NCBI RefSeq assembly: GCF_000723205.1
Contig: NZ_HG315671.1
Location: forward strand, 3,670,001 to 3,734,000
DNA length: 64,000 bases
Reading direction: 5' to 3'
From: Formosa agariphila KMM 3901
Lineage (GTDB): Bacteria > Bacteroidota > Bacteroidia > Flavobacteriales > Flavobacteriaceae
The notes beneath the pieces were generated by a model. The model saw only the letters and a program-made list of their open reading frames with translations. It searched no databases and was not told the DNA's origin. This document shows, one piece after another, positions 1 to 9,740 of this stretch. Each line of letters opens with the position of its first letter. Position 1 is the stretch's first letter. The translations under genes and the position numbers were made by a program.

Positions 1-1700
1 TAGGCACTTTCTCCTTCCAAAAGTGTCCCAAAATCTCGATTTCCTTTATCTAATAATTGTGCCGAAATAGTTTTTACACCTGTTGACACTGAAAATGAAA
101 TATCCTTATAATCTTCCATTTTATGGATTAAAAACACTTTATACTTACCTGGTGTGTGTACTTTTATTTTATAAAATGCACTATCCGAAACAGTGTTCCA
201 ATTTTCCAATTCATGATTTTTATTAATTAAATCACCACTTAGAGAACTTGGTGACGCAGCATAAATCTGACTAAATTCCCTGTTTTCAAATCCTATTTGT
301 AGAACTGGCATATTAAAAGAATCTGCTTTTAATATACCTTGATACCAATTCTCTAATTCTTTTTCCAATTCTTTGGCTTTATCCGGAATACTATCAATTA
401 AGTTATACTCTTCTTTAGAATCGCTACTAATATTATATAATCCCTTTTGTACCTTATCTTGATTCTGTACATACTTATAGTCACCTTTACGTATTGCCAA
501 CCCTTGATTTTCGAAAATAAATGTTGACTTGAAAGTTTCTGTTAGAGGCGTACTTGCAGTGACCATTGCATCAATTGAATTTTCAAAAGATGTTCCTTTT
601 GGACTGTGATTCGCAAAGAACACAGGGGTTTCAATCACCTTTTCTCCTTTAAAAATTGGTGAAAAATCTATTCCATCTAAATCTAATGAATCTGGTATTT
701 TTATTTTACACATACGTGTTAAAGACGGAAAAAGATCTTCAATTTTTGTGATCTGTTTGGTTTTGCTAGGCATTAATTTATTTTGCCATTTTATAAAAAG
801 CGTAGACTTCACTCCATTTTGCCAATTCTGACCTTTAGCTCCTCGTAGCCCTGAAGGATTCCGCATTTCCCATTCCTTATCAGTTAATCCAAATCTATAG
901 CTTCTAACCCAAGGCCCATTATCACTCATAAAAACAATAATGGTGTTTTTTGTTAATCCATTCTCATCTAAGGCATTTAGCAATCTACCTATATTATAAT
1001 CTAAATTATCAATCATTCCATACAGCTGTGCCATAGGGTCAGAAAGTCCTTTAGATTGATATTTTTTAACATAATTATCAGGAGCTCTCCACGGATTATG
1101 GGGAGCTAAATGAGATATATAAGCAAAAAAAGGTTTGTCTCTTTTTTTAGCAACAAAATTAATTGCCATATCTGTAATTGCATCTGTTGTAAATCCTTTG
1201 GTTTGAATCGGTTTTCCGTTTAAAAGACCGGTATTATCCCAATAATTATATAGGCAAGCATAATACGCTTCATCAAAACCTCTGTCCCAAGGAAAATAAC
1301 CATTTGTTTTACCAGAATGCCATTTACCCCACATGCCTGTTTGATATCCATTTTCTTTGAAAATTTCTGCAATTGTGGTTTCCTCTAAATTCATAAAATC
1401 ACGTCCTGCGTGTACAGAAGTTACGCCTGTTCTTTGAAAATTTCGTCCTGTTAAAAAAGCAGCTCTTGAGGGAGCACATACACTTTGCAAATAAAATTGT
1501 TGAAACTCAACAGATTCTTTACCCAATTTATCAAGATTTGGTGTTTCTAAATGTGGATTTCCATGCAATGACAAATCATCATAACCTAAATCATCAACCT
1601 GTATTATTAAAACATTCGGCGATTGTTTTTTTTCCGTTACCATGTCACACGATAAAAAAAGCACAGAAATAAGTAATATCCCTATTCTAATTTGGTTCAT
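1..1700 (-). CDS. Sulfatase (S1 type), lipoprotein, C-terminus beyond the window
   Basis: The frame is open from an ATG at 1698-1700 to the left edge, about 566 codons, so the C-terminus is missing. It begins with a lipoprotein signal peptide ending LFLSC. The metal-binding start NVLIIQVDDLGYDD follows, then the sulfatase signature CAPSRAAFLTGR, whose Cys is converted to formylglycine in this family, then GKWHSGK. The visible C-terminal part (KVHTPGKYKVFLIHK) resembles the accessory domain of the second sulfatase at 6027-7826. It probably removes sulfate esters from the imported or surface-bound mannan. The sulfated position cannot be predicted. I checked the two ends of the frame and spot-checked the middle. 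Confidence 0.9.
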   Translation of the reverse strand, partial: MNQIRIGILLISVLFLSCDMVTEKKQSPNVLIIQVDDLGYDDLSLHGNPHLETPNLDKLGKESVEFQQFYLQSVCAPSRAAFLTGRNFQRTGVTSVHAGRDFMNLEETTIAEIFKENGYQTGMWGKWHSGKTNGYFPWDRGFDEAYYACLYNYWDNTGLLNGKPIQTKGFTTDAITDMAINFVAKKRDKPFFAYISHLAPHNPWRAPDNYVKKYQSKGLSDPMAQLYGMIDNLDYNIGRLLNALDENGLTKNTIIVFMSDNGPWVRSYRFGLTDKEWEMRNPSGLRGAKGQNWQNGVKSTLFIKWQNKLMPSKTKQITKIEDLFPSLTRMCKIKIPDSLDLDGIDFSPIFKGEKVIETPVFFANHSPKGTSFENSIDAMVTASTPLTETFKSTFIFENQGLAIRKGDYKYVQNQDKVQKGLYNISSDSKEEYNLIDSIPDKAKELEKELENWYQGILKADSFNMPVLQIGFENREFSQIYAASPSSLSGDLINKNHELENWNTVSDSAFYKIKVHTPGKYKVFLIHKMEDYKDISFSVSTGVKTISAQLLDKGNRDFGTLLEGESA

Positions 1701-1706
1701 TAGTTT

Positions 1707-1907
1707 TTATTTATATGTTATTTCTACTCTTGCCAATTGAGCAATTCCTCCCTTAAACAATACTTTTAAGTATTTGTATTTTTTAGCACCTGAGTAACTA
1801 TAAATTTTCGGTTTCCAATAACCATAATTAGATTCACTATTTGTAAATCTTTCTGGAAAAACATCTAAATCTGTCCAAGTTTATTTAATGAAAGTGTTTC
1901 TAACATC
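1707..1907 (-). pseudogene. Remnant of a C-terminal domain lost from the upstream GH5 gene
   Basis: Directly downstream of the GH5 stop at 1908-1910, the same reading frame continues with eight codons, a TAA at 1881-1883, and then 57 codons to a TAA at 1707-1709. The 57-residue stretch (TWTDLDVFPERF ... GYWKPKIYSY ... QLARVEITYK) aligns along its length with the last residues of the GH5 paralogue at 7874-9736 (TFTSMPIDAIKQ ... DYWNPVLYKS ... QIGRVLISYN). About 65 residues that precede this segment in the paralogue are absent. This looks like a deletion plus in-frame stops that removed a discoidin-like carbohydrate-binding domain. It has no start codon of its own. Confidence 0.75.
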
Positions 1908-3446
1908 TTATTCAACTTCTAAAACATTTGAATACTCAGTTACACCAGCAATGTTCTCTCCTTTAATACGGTAATAGTATTTTTCACCTTTCTCTTTAAG
2001 TTCATCATAAAATAAGACTAAAGGCTCTGAGGCTTGTTTTGTATGCTCAAAATTTATAACATCGGCTATTACAGAATCCTGTAAACCTGTAGCAATTACT
2101 ATCCATTCTCCATTTTCACTTTCGGCTCTTTCAATAGTATAAAAAGCAGCTCCCGCAGAACCTCTCCAAGTAAACCCTTCACCTTTTTTCATTAAAACTG
2201 GTTTTGGATAAGGAGGTTTAGTCTCTTGTTTTGGTATATCAGAAATTTCGTAAGCGTACTTTTTCATCACTTGAAGTATTTGATCTTCTTGGTAATTAAA
2301 TCCAGCCGAAAAACCTGGTACATGGAATGAATTTACAGGTGTTCCTCCTTCATTATGGTAATACCAGCCACCATCTCGACGATGACCACGCATACTCCAC
2401 ATTAAACCACCAACGATATTTTCGTCTCTAATAGTATTAATTAATTCTTTAATATTTTCGGTAGTTCCTAAACCAAACTCGTCTATTATTAAAGGCTTCT
2501 TACCTTTAGACATTTCGCGAACTTCTTTTGCATAAGGAGCTAACTTCCATGGTTTACCTGCTACTTTATTCCAATACTCATATAAGTGTTCACTAATAAC
2601 ATCAATATTTGGGTCTTCAATAAACGCTTCTTTATCAGCTCCACCCGCTTCCATTACTAAATGATTTGGGTCTTCCGTTTTAATATAAGCTGCCATTTCG
2701 AGACTCCATTCTAAAATTTTCGGACTCCAAACCTCTTCAGGTAATCCTCTATCTCCATAATAACTTCCAAACTCATTACCTAATTGCCATGCTAAAATTG
2801 CAGGATCATCTTTATAGATAACTCCGTTTACAGTATTCTTTCTATTCAAAATAAAATTAAGAAAGTGTTTAAAATCTTCTTTCACTTCTTTATCGGTCCA
2901 AAATTCTCCTTCTTCTTTCCCTGATAAAATAGCAAACTCATCTACCCCTCTAAAACCTCCGAAACGTTGAGATGCAATAAAAGGAATAATAATTCTCACA
3001 TCATATTCAGGAGCAAATGCTAAAATTTTATCTAAGCATTGAAACGCCTCTTCATTATATTCTCGTTTTGATGATATGTATACAGGTAAATTATCTTCTG
3101 GCGAAAACACCGATAAAGCAAAAGTACGTGTAGCTCTACTGCCTATTCTTTGTAAACCAGATAATATATCTCTTATTTCATATTCATCTGGAAATCGGTT
3201 TGACATATCTGCTTTTAATTGAGATTCATTTTGCTGAATATTAGGAGCTGCAAACCCTAAAAATCTAAAGGCTTTATCTCCCTCAAAAAGTTGATCTCCT
3301 TTTCGAGTAATTATTGGCCAATCTTTAGTTTTTTCCTCCTTATTAATTGTAGCATTTCTATCACAAGAAATGTTGATTAAAAACATTAGTGTTATCAACC
3401 CTAAATGTTTTAGAGATTTAATAATTTGGTATTCTTTTTTATACAT
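1908..3446 (-). CDS. GH5-like beta-mannanase, lipoprotein, C-terminally truncated
   Basis: 512 residues. A lipoprotein signal peptide ends at Cys28 (LINISC). The TIM-barrel catalytic domain has the acid/base motif AWQLGNEFG with Glu225 and the nucleophile motif LIIDEFG with Glu323, as in clan GH-A glycoside hydrolase family 5. Residues about 410-512 form a fibronectin-III-like module (YYYRIKGENIAGVTEYSN). The setting in a mannan locus suggests endo-beta-1,4-mannanase or mannobiohydrolase activity at the outer membrane or in the periplasm. A related gene lies at 7874-9736 and is about 108 residues longer. The missing tail survives as a decayed sequence just downstream. The next gene upstream, GH2, ends 8 bp before this start. 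Confidence 0.85.
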   Translation of the reverse strand: MYKKEYQIIKSLKHLGLITLMFLINISCDRNATINKEEKTKDWPIITRKGDQLFEGDKAFRFLGFAAPNIQQNESQLKADMSNRFPDEYEIRDILSGLQRIGSRATRTFALSVFSPEDNLPVYISSKREYNEEAFQCLDKILAFAPEYDVRIIIPFIASQRFGGFRGVDEFAILSGKEEGEFWTDKEVKEDFKHFLNFILNRKNTVNGVIYKDDPAILAWQLGNEFGSYYGDRGLPEEVWSPKILEWSLEMAAYIKTEDPNHLVMEAGGADKEAFIEDPNIDVISEHLYEYWNKVAGKPWKLAPYAKEVREMSKGKKPLIIDEFGLGTTENIKELINTIRDENIVGGLMWSMRGHRRDGGWYYHNEGGTPVNSFHVPGFSAGFNYQEDQILQVMKKYAYEISDIPKQETKPPYPKPVLMKKGEGFTWRGSAGAAFYTIERAESENGEWIVIATGLQDSVIADVINFEHTKQASEPLVLFYDELKEKGEKYYYRIKGENIAGVTEYSNVLEVE

Positions 3447-3453
3447 AAGTGAA

Positions 3454-5970
3454 CTATTTTAAGTTTTGTAGATGTTTTAGCTCAAGTGAATCTACATCTA
3501 ATTTTTCATCGGTTGTTAGTTCTAGTAGCGTGGTCTCATTAGGTAACAAATCAAAATAATTATCAGACAAAAACACCTTTTGATTCTTAAAATTGATATA
3601 CAAATCTTTCACCAATTTATCTGAAGAAACCTTTAAAAATACTTTTCCCTTTTTAATAATTATTTCAGTTTTTATGGATGGTTTTAGTAATTGAAAATCT
3701 TTGGGTTTAGAGAAGTAGTATAAATTATTAGTTACTATTTCTTCATCATTTAATAATTCCACTTTTAAAACAACCTGATTAGAGTTTGCTTTTCCTAAAA
3801 TTTCATTTTTATTAATTTCATTAATAATGGTACTTGCATTTTTTAATACAGTTACCTTTTTAGAAGTAGTAAAGATCTCATTTCCATTAAAGTCTACCGA
3901 TGTAATCCTTAAATTACCTTTTACATCTTGTAACTCATCAGAAACTCCTTTAATTACAATCGATTTTCCTTCTTGCTTTACAATTAATATAATTGATTCG
4001 TATACTTTTTTTACGGTATAATGTAGGGCTTTCCATTTATGGTAATAATCTGTACTACTCCAACTTGCTACTGGCCAACAATCGTTCAATTGCCAATACA
4101 TGGTTCCCATACAATAAGGCATTGCTCCACGGTGCGCTTCTATAGCCATTTTTACACCACGGGCCTGTAAAACTTGACTCATATACAAGAAATCTTCAAA
4201 TTTTGATGGCACTTTATAATCCCATCCCATATATTCTTTTATGGTTAAATTTCCTATTCCACTTCTTTGATGCGATGCCATAACATCAGATTCTATATCA
4301 AAGTCTTCTGGAATGGCGTACTTTTTTACAGTTTCAAAATCTGGGAACGATTGAAAACCGTATTCACTCATAAAACGTGTTTTGTATTTTTCGAAATCTT
4401 CAAAAGGATGTTTTCCGTGCCAAACGCCCCAATAATGCATATCGCCCGAAGTATTTTCGTAACCTGCGTGCTTTTCGGGTTCAAAACCTGCTTGTGGTGA
4501 TGATGGCCAATAATCATCTCCATCTGTATATTTTTCAATTACTTCTGGTAAAATCTTATGAAAAATTTCTAAATAGGTATTATGAATTTCTTCTCTTTGT
4601 TTTTCTTCATAGGTTTCTTTCCAACCCCAACCACCATCAGAATAATGGCTCCAAGCTGCATTCATTTCATTATTCCCACACCAAAGTGCAATACTTGGAT
4701 GATTTCTTAAACGAACTACATTGTCTATAGCTTCTTGTTTTACATTCTCTAAAAATGTGGTATCACCAGGATACATTGAACAAGCGAACATAAAATCTTG
4801 CCATACCAATAATCCGTTTTCATCGCAAAGTTTATAAAATGTATCGGATTCATAAATACCTCCACCCCAAACACGTAACATATTCATATTGGCATCTACA
4901 GCATCTTTTATCACTTTTTTATAATCTGACTCTGTAACCCTAGTCACAAAATTATCATTAGGAATGTAGTTTGCACCTTTTATAAACGTGCGAATTCCAT
5001 TTACTTCAAACAGAAAAGATTCACCAACTTCGTCTTTTTCTCTAATTAATTTTATGCTTTTTAATCCAGTTGAAATCTCTTTTCTTGAAACTTCGTTATC
5101 ATTATTACCTAAAAGTTGAACTGTAAAATTATACATATTAGGAAGCCCTAATCCTTTAGACCACCATAATTTTGGTTTCTGAATTGAAAATGGTACTGCT
5201 ATTTTTTCGTTTTCTGATTTTAAATCAACTTTTATTGATTTATAAATTGATTGTGTTTCGGAATTTATAATATTGATAGTTCCTGAAAACTGCTCATCAA
5301 CATCTACAGAAACATCAAATATTAATTTAGCCTCTTCTTTGGTAATATTTGGTTGTTTAACAAATACATCTGTAATTCTAATTTCGTTCCAAGCTTTTAA
5401 AATAACGGGTCTCCAAATTCCTGAAGTTACTAAACGTGGTCCCCAATCCCAACCGTAATGATACCCTGCTTTACGCGTGAAAACAGAAACTTTTTTATCT
5501 CCCATTTCCCCATTTTCTGATTGATCATTAATTGCTGGATATGCATAAGGTGCTTTTTCTAATAACTCTAACCCTTTTTTAATTGGCGAATGCAATAACA
5601 CTTTTAACTTATTATCTCCTAATATTGCCAACTTTTTAATATTAACCTCCCATTCCCTAAACATATTATTAGCTTCTAATACTAGGCTATCATTTACATA
5701 GACGTCTGCATAAGTATCCAATCCTTTAAAGTCTAAAATAATATTGTCTTTTTCTATTTCTTCTTTAGAAATATTAAAAACCGTAGTGTATTCCCAGTCT
5801 TTTTTATCAATCCATTGTTGTTGTTTTTCATTCACTCTATAAAATGGATCTTCAATGAAACCATTTGCTAATAAATCAGTATGAATAGTTCCTGGAACGA
5901 CTGCTATTCCTGAATACAAACCATCAGCGGACTTATATGTCCATTGTTTTTGAATTACAACCTCTTTCAT
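3454..5970 (-). CDS. GH2 beta-mannosidase, signal peptide interrupted by a stop
   Basis: 838 residues from the ATG at 5970. Domains in order are an N-terminal jelly-roll sugar-binding domain, an immunoglobulin-like domain, a TIM barrel with acid/base motif WCGNNEMNAAW (Glu435) and nucleophile FMSEYGFQS (Glu536), and C-terminal beta domains, the usual arrangement of family GH2 beta-mannosidases. It should remove mannose from the non-reducing end of manno-oligosaccharides. From this start it has no signal peptide. The frame continues upstream in register to an ATG at 6042 and encodes a complete lipoprotein signal peptide broken by one TAA (see the next feature). As read here the enzyme would be cytoplasmic, where the imported oligosaccharides are also processed. 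Confidence 0.9.
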   Translation of the reverse strand: MKEVVIQKQWTYKSADGLYSGIAVVPGTIHTDLLANGFIEDPFYRVNEKQQQWIDKKDWEYTTVFNISKEEIEKDNIILDFKGLDTYADVYVNDSLVLEANNMFREWEVNIKKLAILGDNKLKVLLHSPIKKGLELLEKAPYAYPAINDQSENGEMGDKKVSVFTRKAGYHYGWDWGPRLVTSGIWRPVILKAWNEIRITDVFVKQPNITKEEAKLIFDVSVDVDEQFSGTINIINSETQSIYKSIKVDLKSENEKIAVPFSIQKPKLWWSKGLGLPNMYNFTVQLLGNNDNEVSRKEISTGLKSIKLIREKDEVGESFLFEVNGIRTFIKGANYIPNDNFVTRVTESDYKKVIKDAVDANMNMLRVWGGGIYESDTFYKLCDENGLLVWQDFMFACSMYPGDTTFLENVKQEAIDNVVRLRNHPSIALWCGNNEMNAAWSHYSDGGWGWKETYEEKQREEIHNTYLEIFHKILPEVIEKYTDGDDYWPSSPQAGFEPEKHAGYENTSGDMHYWGVWHGKHPFEDFEKYKTRFMSEYGFQSFPDFETVKKYAIPEDFDIESDVMASHQRSGIGNLTIKEYMGWDYKVPSKFEDFLYMSQVLQARGVKMAIEAHRGAMPYCMGTMYWQLNDCWPVASWSSTDYYHKWKALHYTVKKVYESIILIVKQEGKSIVIKGVSDELQDVKGNLRITSVDFNGNEIFTTSKKVTVLKNASTIINEINKNEILGKANSNQVVLKVELLNDEEIVTNNLYYFSKPKDFQLLKPSIKTEIIIKKGKVFLKVSSDKLVKDLYINFKNQKVFLSDNYFDLLPNETTLLELTTDEKLDVDSLELKHLQNLK

Positions 5971-6042
5971 ATTATTAGTATCTTTTGAATGGCATCCAAA
6001 TTAAAGCCCCGACATGATAAGTAAGATTAATAATCTAAACAT
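5971..6042 (-). pseudogene. Interrupted lipoprotein signal peptide of the GH2 beta-mannosidase
   Basis: In frame with the GH2 start, the sequence from the ATG at 6040-6042 reads MFRLLILLIMSGL, stop TAA (6001-6003), then FGCHSKDTNN and the annotated Met. A hydrophobic core followed by FGC is a standard lipobox layout, and the ATG overlaps the end of the upstream sulfatase gene by 16 bp, as in many tight operons. A single change at the TAA would restore an 862-residue exported lipoprotein. It is either a real nonsense mutation that leaves a cytoplasmic enzyme or a sequencing error. Confidence 0.8.
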
Positions 6043-7826
6043 CCCACTTTTATTATTTTAATTCCCTTAAGCTCAATTGATTTCTCTCCTGTAATAGTCT
6101 CCGTTTCAATTCTTAATTCCTGTTGTCCCTGTAAAAGGTTTATCTCAGCTACAAAATGCGTTTTCCAATTTGTCTCAGGAGCTTCTTGATCACGTTTTAC
6201 ACGATCATAATTTTTCAATTCGGTGTGCTCAAACGCTTTTAAGTTATTTATTGCAACGGTTGTAGAATCTATCCTCAATCTTAACCTTACCCCTTCGTCT
6301 TTTAAAGCTAGTGCATATTCTAAATATATTTTATAATTTCCGGACTCCTGAACATCAATTTCCCAAGATGGATATGCTGCTGTACTCGTCCAATAATCAA
6401 TCCAATCATGAGCCCAACCGTATAAACTATGATAGGCAATTCCTGTTTTTTTTCGATCTTTTCTAAATTCAAATGGCGGATATAAATTGGCTTCATGTGC
6501 CGGCAAATACGTTTGTGGAAATTCACAAAAACCTACAGGTATATATTTCTGTTTTGTTTCTTTGGGTAACGTATTTTCCCAAGTGGAAAATGCAAAACTT
6601 AGAGAATCAAAGACCCCTTTTCTATCACTTCTAACATCTTGGCTCTGAGAACTATCTAACTTAACATTAAAAAGTTCTTCATTAACTAATAAATAGTCAC
6701 CTGATCTTACTCGTTTATTCCCATTCCATTCCTGATACAATTTACGAGATGGCAATTGGATTTCATTTTTCGATTCTATTTGAGATTTGAAACTAATACC
6801 ATCAATTTGTTTTTCAAAATCATAATTTTTGTTTATTAAATCTAATATCGTTGGCAAAACATCTATATGTGCTAGAGGTATAGAAATTTGTTTGTGAGCT
6901 TCGATTTTGTTCTTCCAATTAATTAGAAATGGCACTTTCACTCCCCCTTCATTTACAGACCCTTTTTTACCTTTTAAACCTGCATTATATCGAAAATTCA
7001 AAGGGCCATTGTCTGACATATAAACAATAATTGTATTATCCTTAATATTTAAATCTTCTAGGACAGTTACCAACCTTCCAATATTATCATCTATATTTTC
7101 TGCCATTCCATAAATAGCAGAATTAAAAGCACCCAAGCCTATTCTATTAAATTTATTAAAATAACTATCGGGCACTTGTAATGGTGTGTGTGGCGTCTGA
7201 TAAGGGATATAACATAAGAAAGGTTTTTTTTCTGTATTGCTCTCCTTTATAAAAGAAATAGCTTCGTCTGTTAAAACATCCGTTAAATATCCACTTGTTT
7301 TAAAATCTTTCCCATTTTTTTCAATTGTTGTATTATAATAGTTGGTCCAGTGGCCAGAGGTAAATCCAACAAATGTATCGAATCCTCGTCCTAAAGGATG
7401 ATACGGGAAGTGTGCACCATTATGCCATTTACCAAAAATACCTGTTCTGTAACCTAATGACTGAAACACATCTCCAAAAGTCACTTCATCTAAGTTCATA
7501 TTTTCTCTACCCCTAGTTACACCGGACACACCTGTCCGTTGATGATACCTTCCTGTTAACAAACTAGCCCGTGTTGGTGCACAAACTGGACTCACATAAA
7601 ATTGATCTGCAATAGCCCCAGTAGCCGCTAGTTTATCAATTACAGGCGTGTTAACATAAGGGTTTCCCGTAAAGGATAAATCGCCATAAGCTTGATCGTC
7701 TGTTAAAATTATAATCACATTAGGTTGCACTTCTGTTGATTTAATTTCCTTCACAATATCCTGTTTACAGCCTACCATAAAAATGATAAATGATGATAAT
7801 AATATTGCCACTTTTGCATTAAACAT
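6027..7826 (-). CDS. Sulfatase (S1 type), lipoprotein
   Basis: 599 residues. The lipoprotein signal peptide ends FMVGC (Cys20). The metal site starts at NVIIILTDDQAYGD (Asp43/Asp44). The signature is VCAPTRASLLTGR with Cys82 as the formylglycine precursor, followed by GKWHNG. From about residue 450 there is an extra C-terminal domain (SGNYKIYLEYALAL ... LRLRIDS) that looks like a beta-sandwich seen in some S1 sulfatases. It belongs to the mannan operon, between a GH5 gene and GH2. Maturation needs a formylglycine-generating enzyme that is not in this window. Substrate regiospecificity cannot be read from the sequence. Confidence 0.92.
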   Translation of the reverse strand: MFNAKVAILLSSFIIFMVGCKQDIVKEIKSTEVQPNVIIILTDDQAYGDLSFTGNPYVNTPVIDKLAATGAIADQFYVSPVCAPTRASLLTGRYHQRTGVSGVTRGRENMNLDEVTFGDVFQSLGYRTGIFGKWHNGAHFPYHPLGRGFDTFVGFTSGHWTNYYNTTIEKNGKDFKTSGYLTDVLTDEAISFIKESNTEKKPFLCYIPYQTPHTPLQVPDSYFNKFNRIGLGAFNSAIYGMAENIDDNIGRLVTVLEDLNIKDNTIIVYMSDNGPLNFRYNAGLKGKKGSVNEGGVKVPFLINWKNKIEAHKQISIPLAHIDVLPTILDLINKNYDFEKQIDGISFKSQIESKNEIQLPSRKLYQEWNGNKRVRSGDYLLVNEELFNVKLDSSQSQDVRSDRKGVFDSLSFAFSTWENTLPKETKQKYIPVGFCEFPQTYLPAHEANLYPPFEFRKDRKKTGIAYHSLYGWAHDWIDYWTSTAAYPSWEIDVQESGNYKIYLEYALALKDEGVRLRLRIDSTTVAINNLKAFEHTELKNYDRVKRDQEAPETNWKTHFVAEINLLQGQQELRIETETITGEKSIELKGIKIIKVGCLDY

Positions 7827-7873
7827 AATTTCTAAGGGTATTTAGTTAAAACTTCAAGATCTCGTTAATTGCT

Positions 7874-9736
7874 TTAATTATAACTAATCAATACTCTTCC
7901 TATTTGAGTTTTATTTTTAAATTTTATTTTTAAATAATTATAACCTGGAGTTAAATCATCACTCTTGTACAATACAGGATTCCAGTAATCATAGTCACCA
8001 CCTCCTTTTGATTGTTTTATCGCATCAATTGGCATAGAAGTAAATGTTTCCCCATCTTTAGACACAAAAAACTCCAAACCATCTAAATCGTTTTGTTCAT
8101 AAGCGTAAACTTTAATTCCATCAATATTACCTGGAACAACATAGGATAATTCGGCACCTAATTCACCTAGAATGCGTTCGGTATCTTCTTTAAATTTTCT
8201 ATCTAAACCTTTATTAACAGTAACATCCTTATACCCAAATACTGTCATTAAATTCCCCATTTCATCAATAATTGCTTTTTCACCGACTTTAATTGGACCA
8301 ATTACGTTTGATTTTGAAGAAATCCCTGATGTATTTAAAGCCTCTACTCTATAGTAATATGACTGTCCTATTTCGACTGAAGTATCATTAAAAATTGGCA
8401 CATATTGTACAGCTGCATCGGAAACATTATGAGCAATGGTTTCCCATAGGCCATTCTTAGATTCTGATCTTTCTATATTATAACCAGATGCTCCAACCGA
8501 ACCTTGCCAAGAAATCTCGTAAACATAATTAATAGGTAATAAAGTAGGTGCTTGTGGAATCGGCAGTTCAGGAACGTCTAAGCCACTTATCTCATAGGCT
8601 TTTTCTCGCATTAATTGCAACAACCCCTTTTCATCATAATCATTTCCCGAATCAAATCCTGGCCAATGGTAGGCTTTATACAAATTATGACCAACAGGTT
8701 CTGAATGCCAATAGAAACCACCTTCTTCTCGATGCGATCTAATACTCCAATTAAAGGTTCCTGCAATTTCTTTATTTGCAATTATATAATCATAAACATG
8801 ACGATGAGCAGATGTACTTTCGAACCCCAATTCACCAAGTATATAGGGTTTACGACCTTTAATAATAGACAAATTACTTTCAATATTTTCGATTTGAGAA
8901 TATGGATCTTGTTCATAATGATGAGACGATAAAATATCTACATTAGGATCTTCAACTGATTCTTGATGTACATATCTAAAATTATCCATAGCATAATAAC
9001 CGTCCATAACAAGATGGTTATTATCTAATTGTTTTAGGTATGCCGCTATTTCTTTAACCCAAGAATAAGGAGAATTTAATTCGTTTCCCGTTTCCCAGCA
9101 TAAAATAGATTTATCGTCTTTGTAACGTATTCCTGTTAAAGTATTTTTTCTATTTAACGTATATTCTATCGTTTTTTTATAGTCGGAAATTAATTGTTCG
9201 TCTACCCAAAAATCTTCAAAAGTTTTCCGTCTAAAATCTGCGTACTGAGGAGCTCCCCCCATCCATTTCCAATTATTAAGCAAAGAAAATACAACACGCA
9301 CACCTTCTTCATTAGCAATTTTCAACATTAAATCATTTATAACGAAGGCCTCTTCTACAAATTCTCCAGGTCCTGTAATAAAGGTTGGATTATTTGGTTC
9401 ATCTTTTCTAAAAACAGGAAGGGTATACATGCGAACTACTTTTCCTCCCATTTGCTTTATTGTTTTAAAAGCATCTCTTATTTCGAATTCCGTTGGATAT
9501 CTATATGGGTTTTGGGTTTCGAAGTCTAATTCGTCTTCTATATAATTTAGATTAGGGATATTCATTGAGATAAACCTAAATTCTTTATTCCCATCCATAA
9601 GATAAGCACCATTAGTGGTTATAAAATTTTGAAACGTATTGTCTTTTAAGTTCGTTGATGTCTTAACTGTATGACGTGGTGTCCCACACCCAAAACAAAA
9701 TATTAGGGTGAACACATAAAAAAATATTTTTTTCAT
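7874..9736 (-). CDS. GH5-like beta-mannanase, lipoprotein with accessory C-terminal domain
   Basis: 620 residues. Lipoprotein signal peptide with Cys17 (CFGCGTP). The TIM barrel has acid/base ILCWETGNEL (Glu219) and nucleophile YILGELGFES (Glu302), consistent with clan GH-A family GH5. A fibronectin-III-like module (about 395-490) and a C-terminal discoidin-like module (about 500-620) follow. It is the full-length version of the paralogue at 1908-3446. Predicted role: endo-mannanase or mannobiose-releasing enzyme on the cell surface or in the periplasm. It starts 4 bp after the transporter gene ends, so both are probably on one transcript. Confidence 0.87.
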   Translation of the reverse strand: MKKIFFYVFTLIFCFGCGTPRHTVKTSTNLKDNTFQNFITTNGAYLMDGNKEFRFISMNIPNLNYIEDELDFETQNPYRYPTEFEIRDAFKTIKQMGGKVVRMYTLPVFRKDEPNNPTFITGPGEFVEEAFVINDLMLKIANEEGVRVVFSLLNNWKWMGGAPQYADFRRKTFEDFWVDEQLISDYKKTIEYTLNRKNTLTGIRYKDDKSILCWETGNELNSPYSWVKEIAAYLKQLDNNHLVMDGYYAMDNFRYVHQESVEDPNVDILSSHHYEQDPYSQIENIESNLSIIKGRKPYILGELGFESTSAHRHVYDYIIANKEIAGTFNWSIRSHREEGGFYWHSEPVGHNLYKAYHWPGFDSGNDYDEKGLLQLMREKAYEISGLDVPELPIPQAPTLLPINYVYEISWQGSVGASGYNIERSESKNGLWETIAHNVSDAAVQYVPIFNDTSVEIGQSYYYRVEALNTSGISSKSNVIGPIKVGEKAIIDEMGNLMTVFGYKDVTVNKGLDRKFKEDTERILGELGAELSYVVPGNIDGIKVYAYEQNDLDGLEFFVSKDGETFTSMPIDAIKQSKGGGDYDYWNPVLYKSDDLTPGYNYLKIKFKNKTQIGRVLISYN

Positions 9737-9740
9737 AATA

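Noticed and set aside
1466-1672. 68-codon plus-strand frame opposite the first sulfatase
   Set aside because: Shadow of the sulfatase gene, which has the full signature motif.
4377-4730. 117-codon plus-strand frame opposite the GH2 gene
   Set aside because: Antisense shadow in His/Asn-rich frame.
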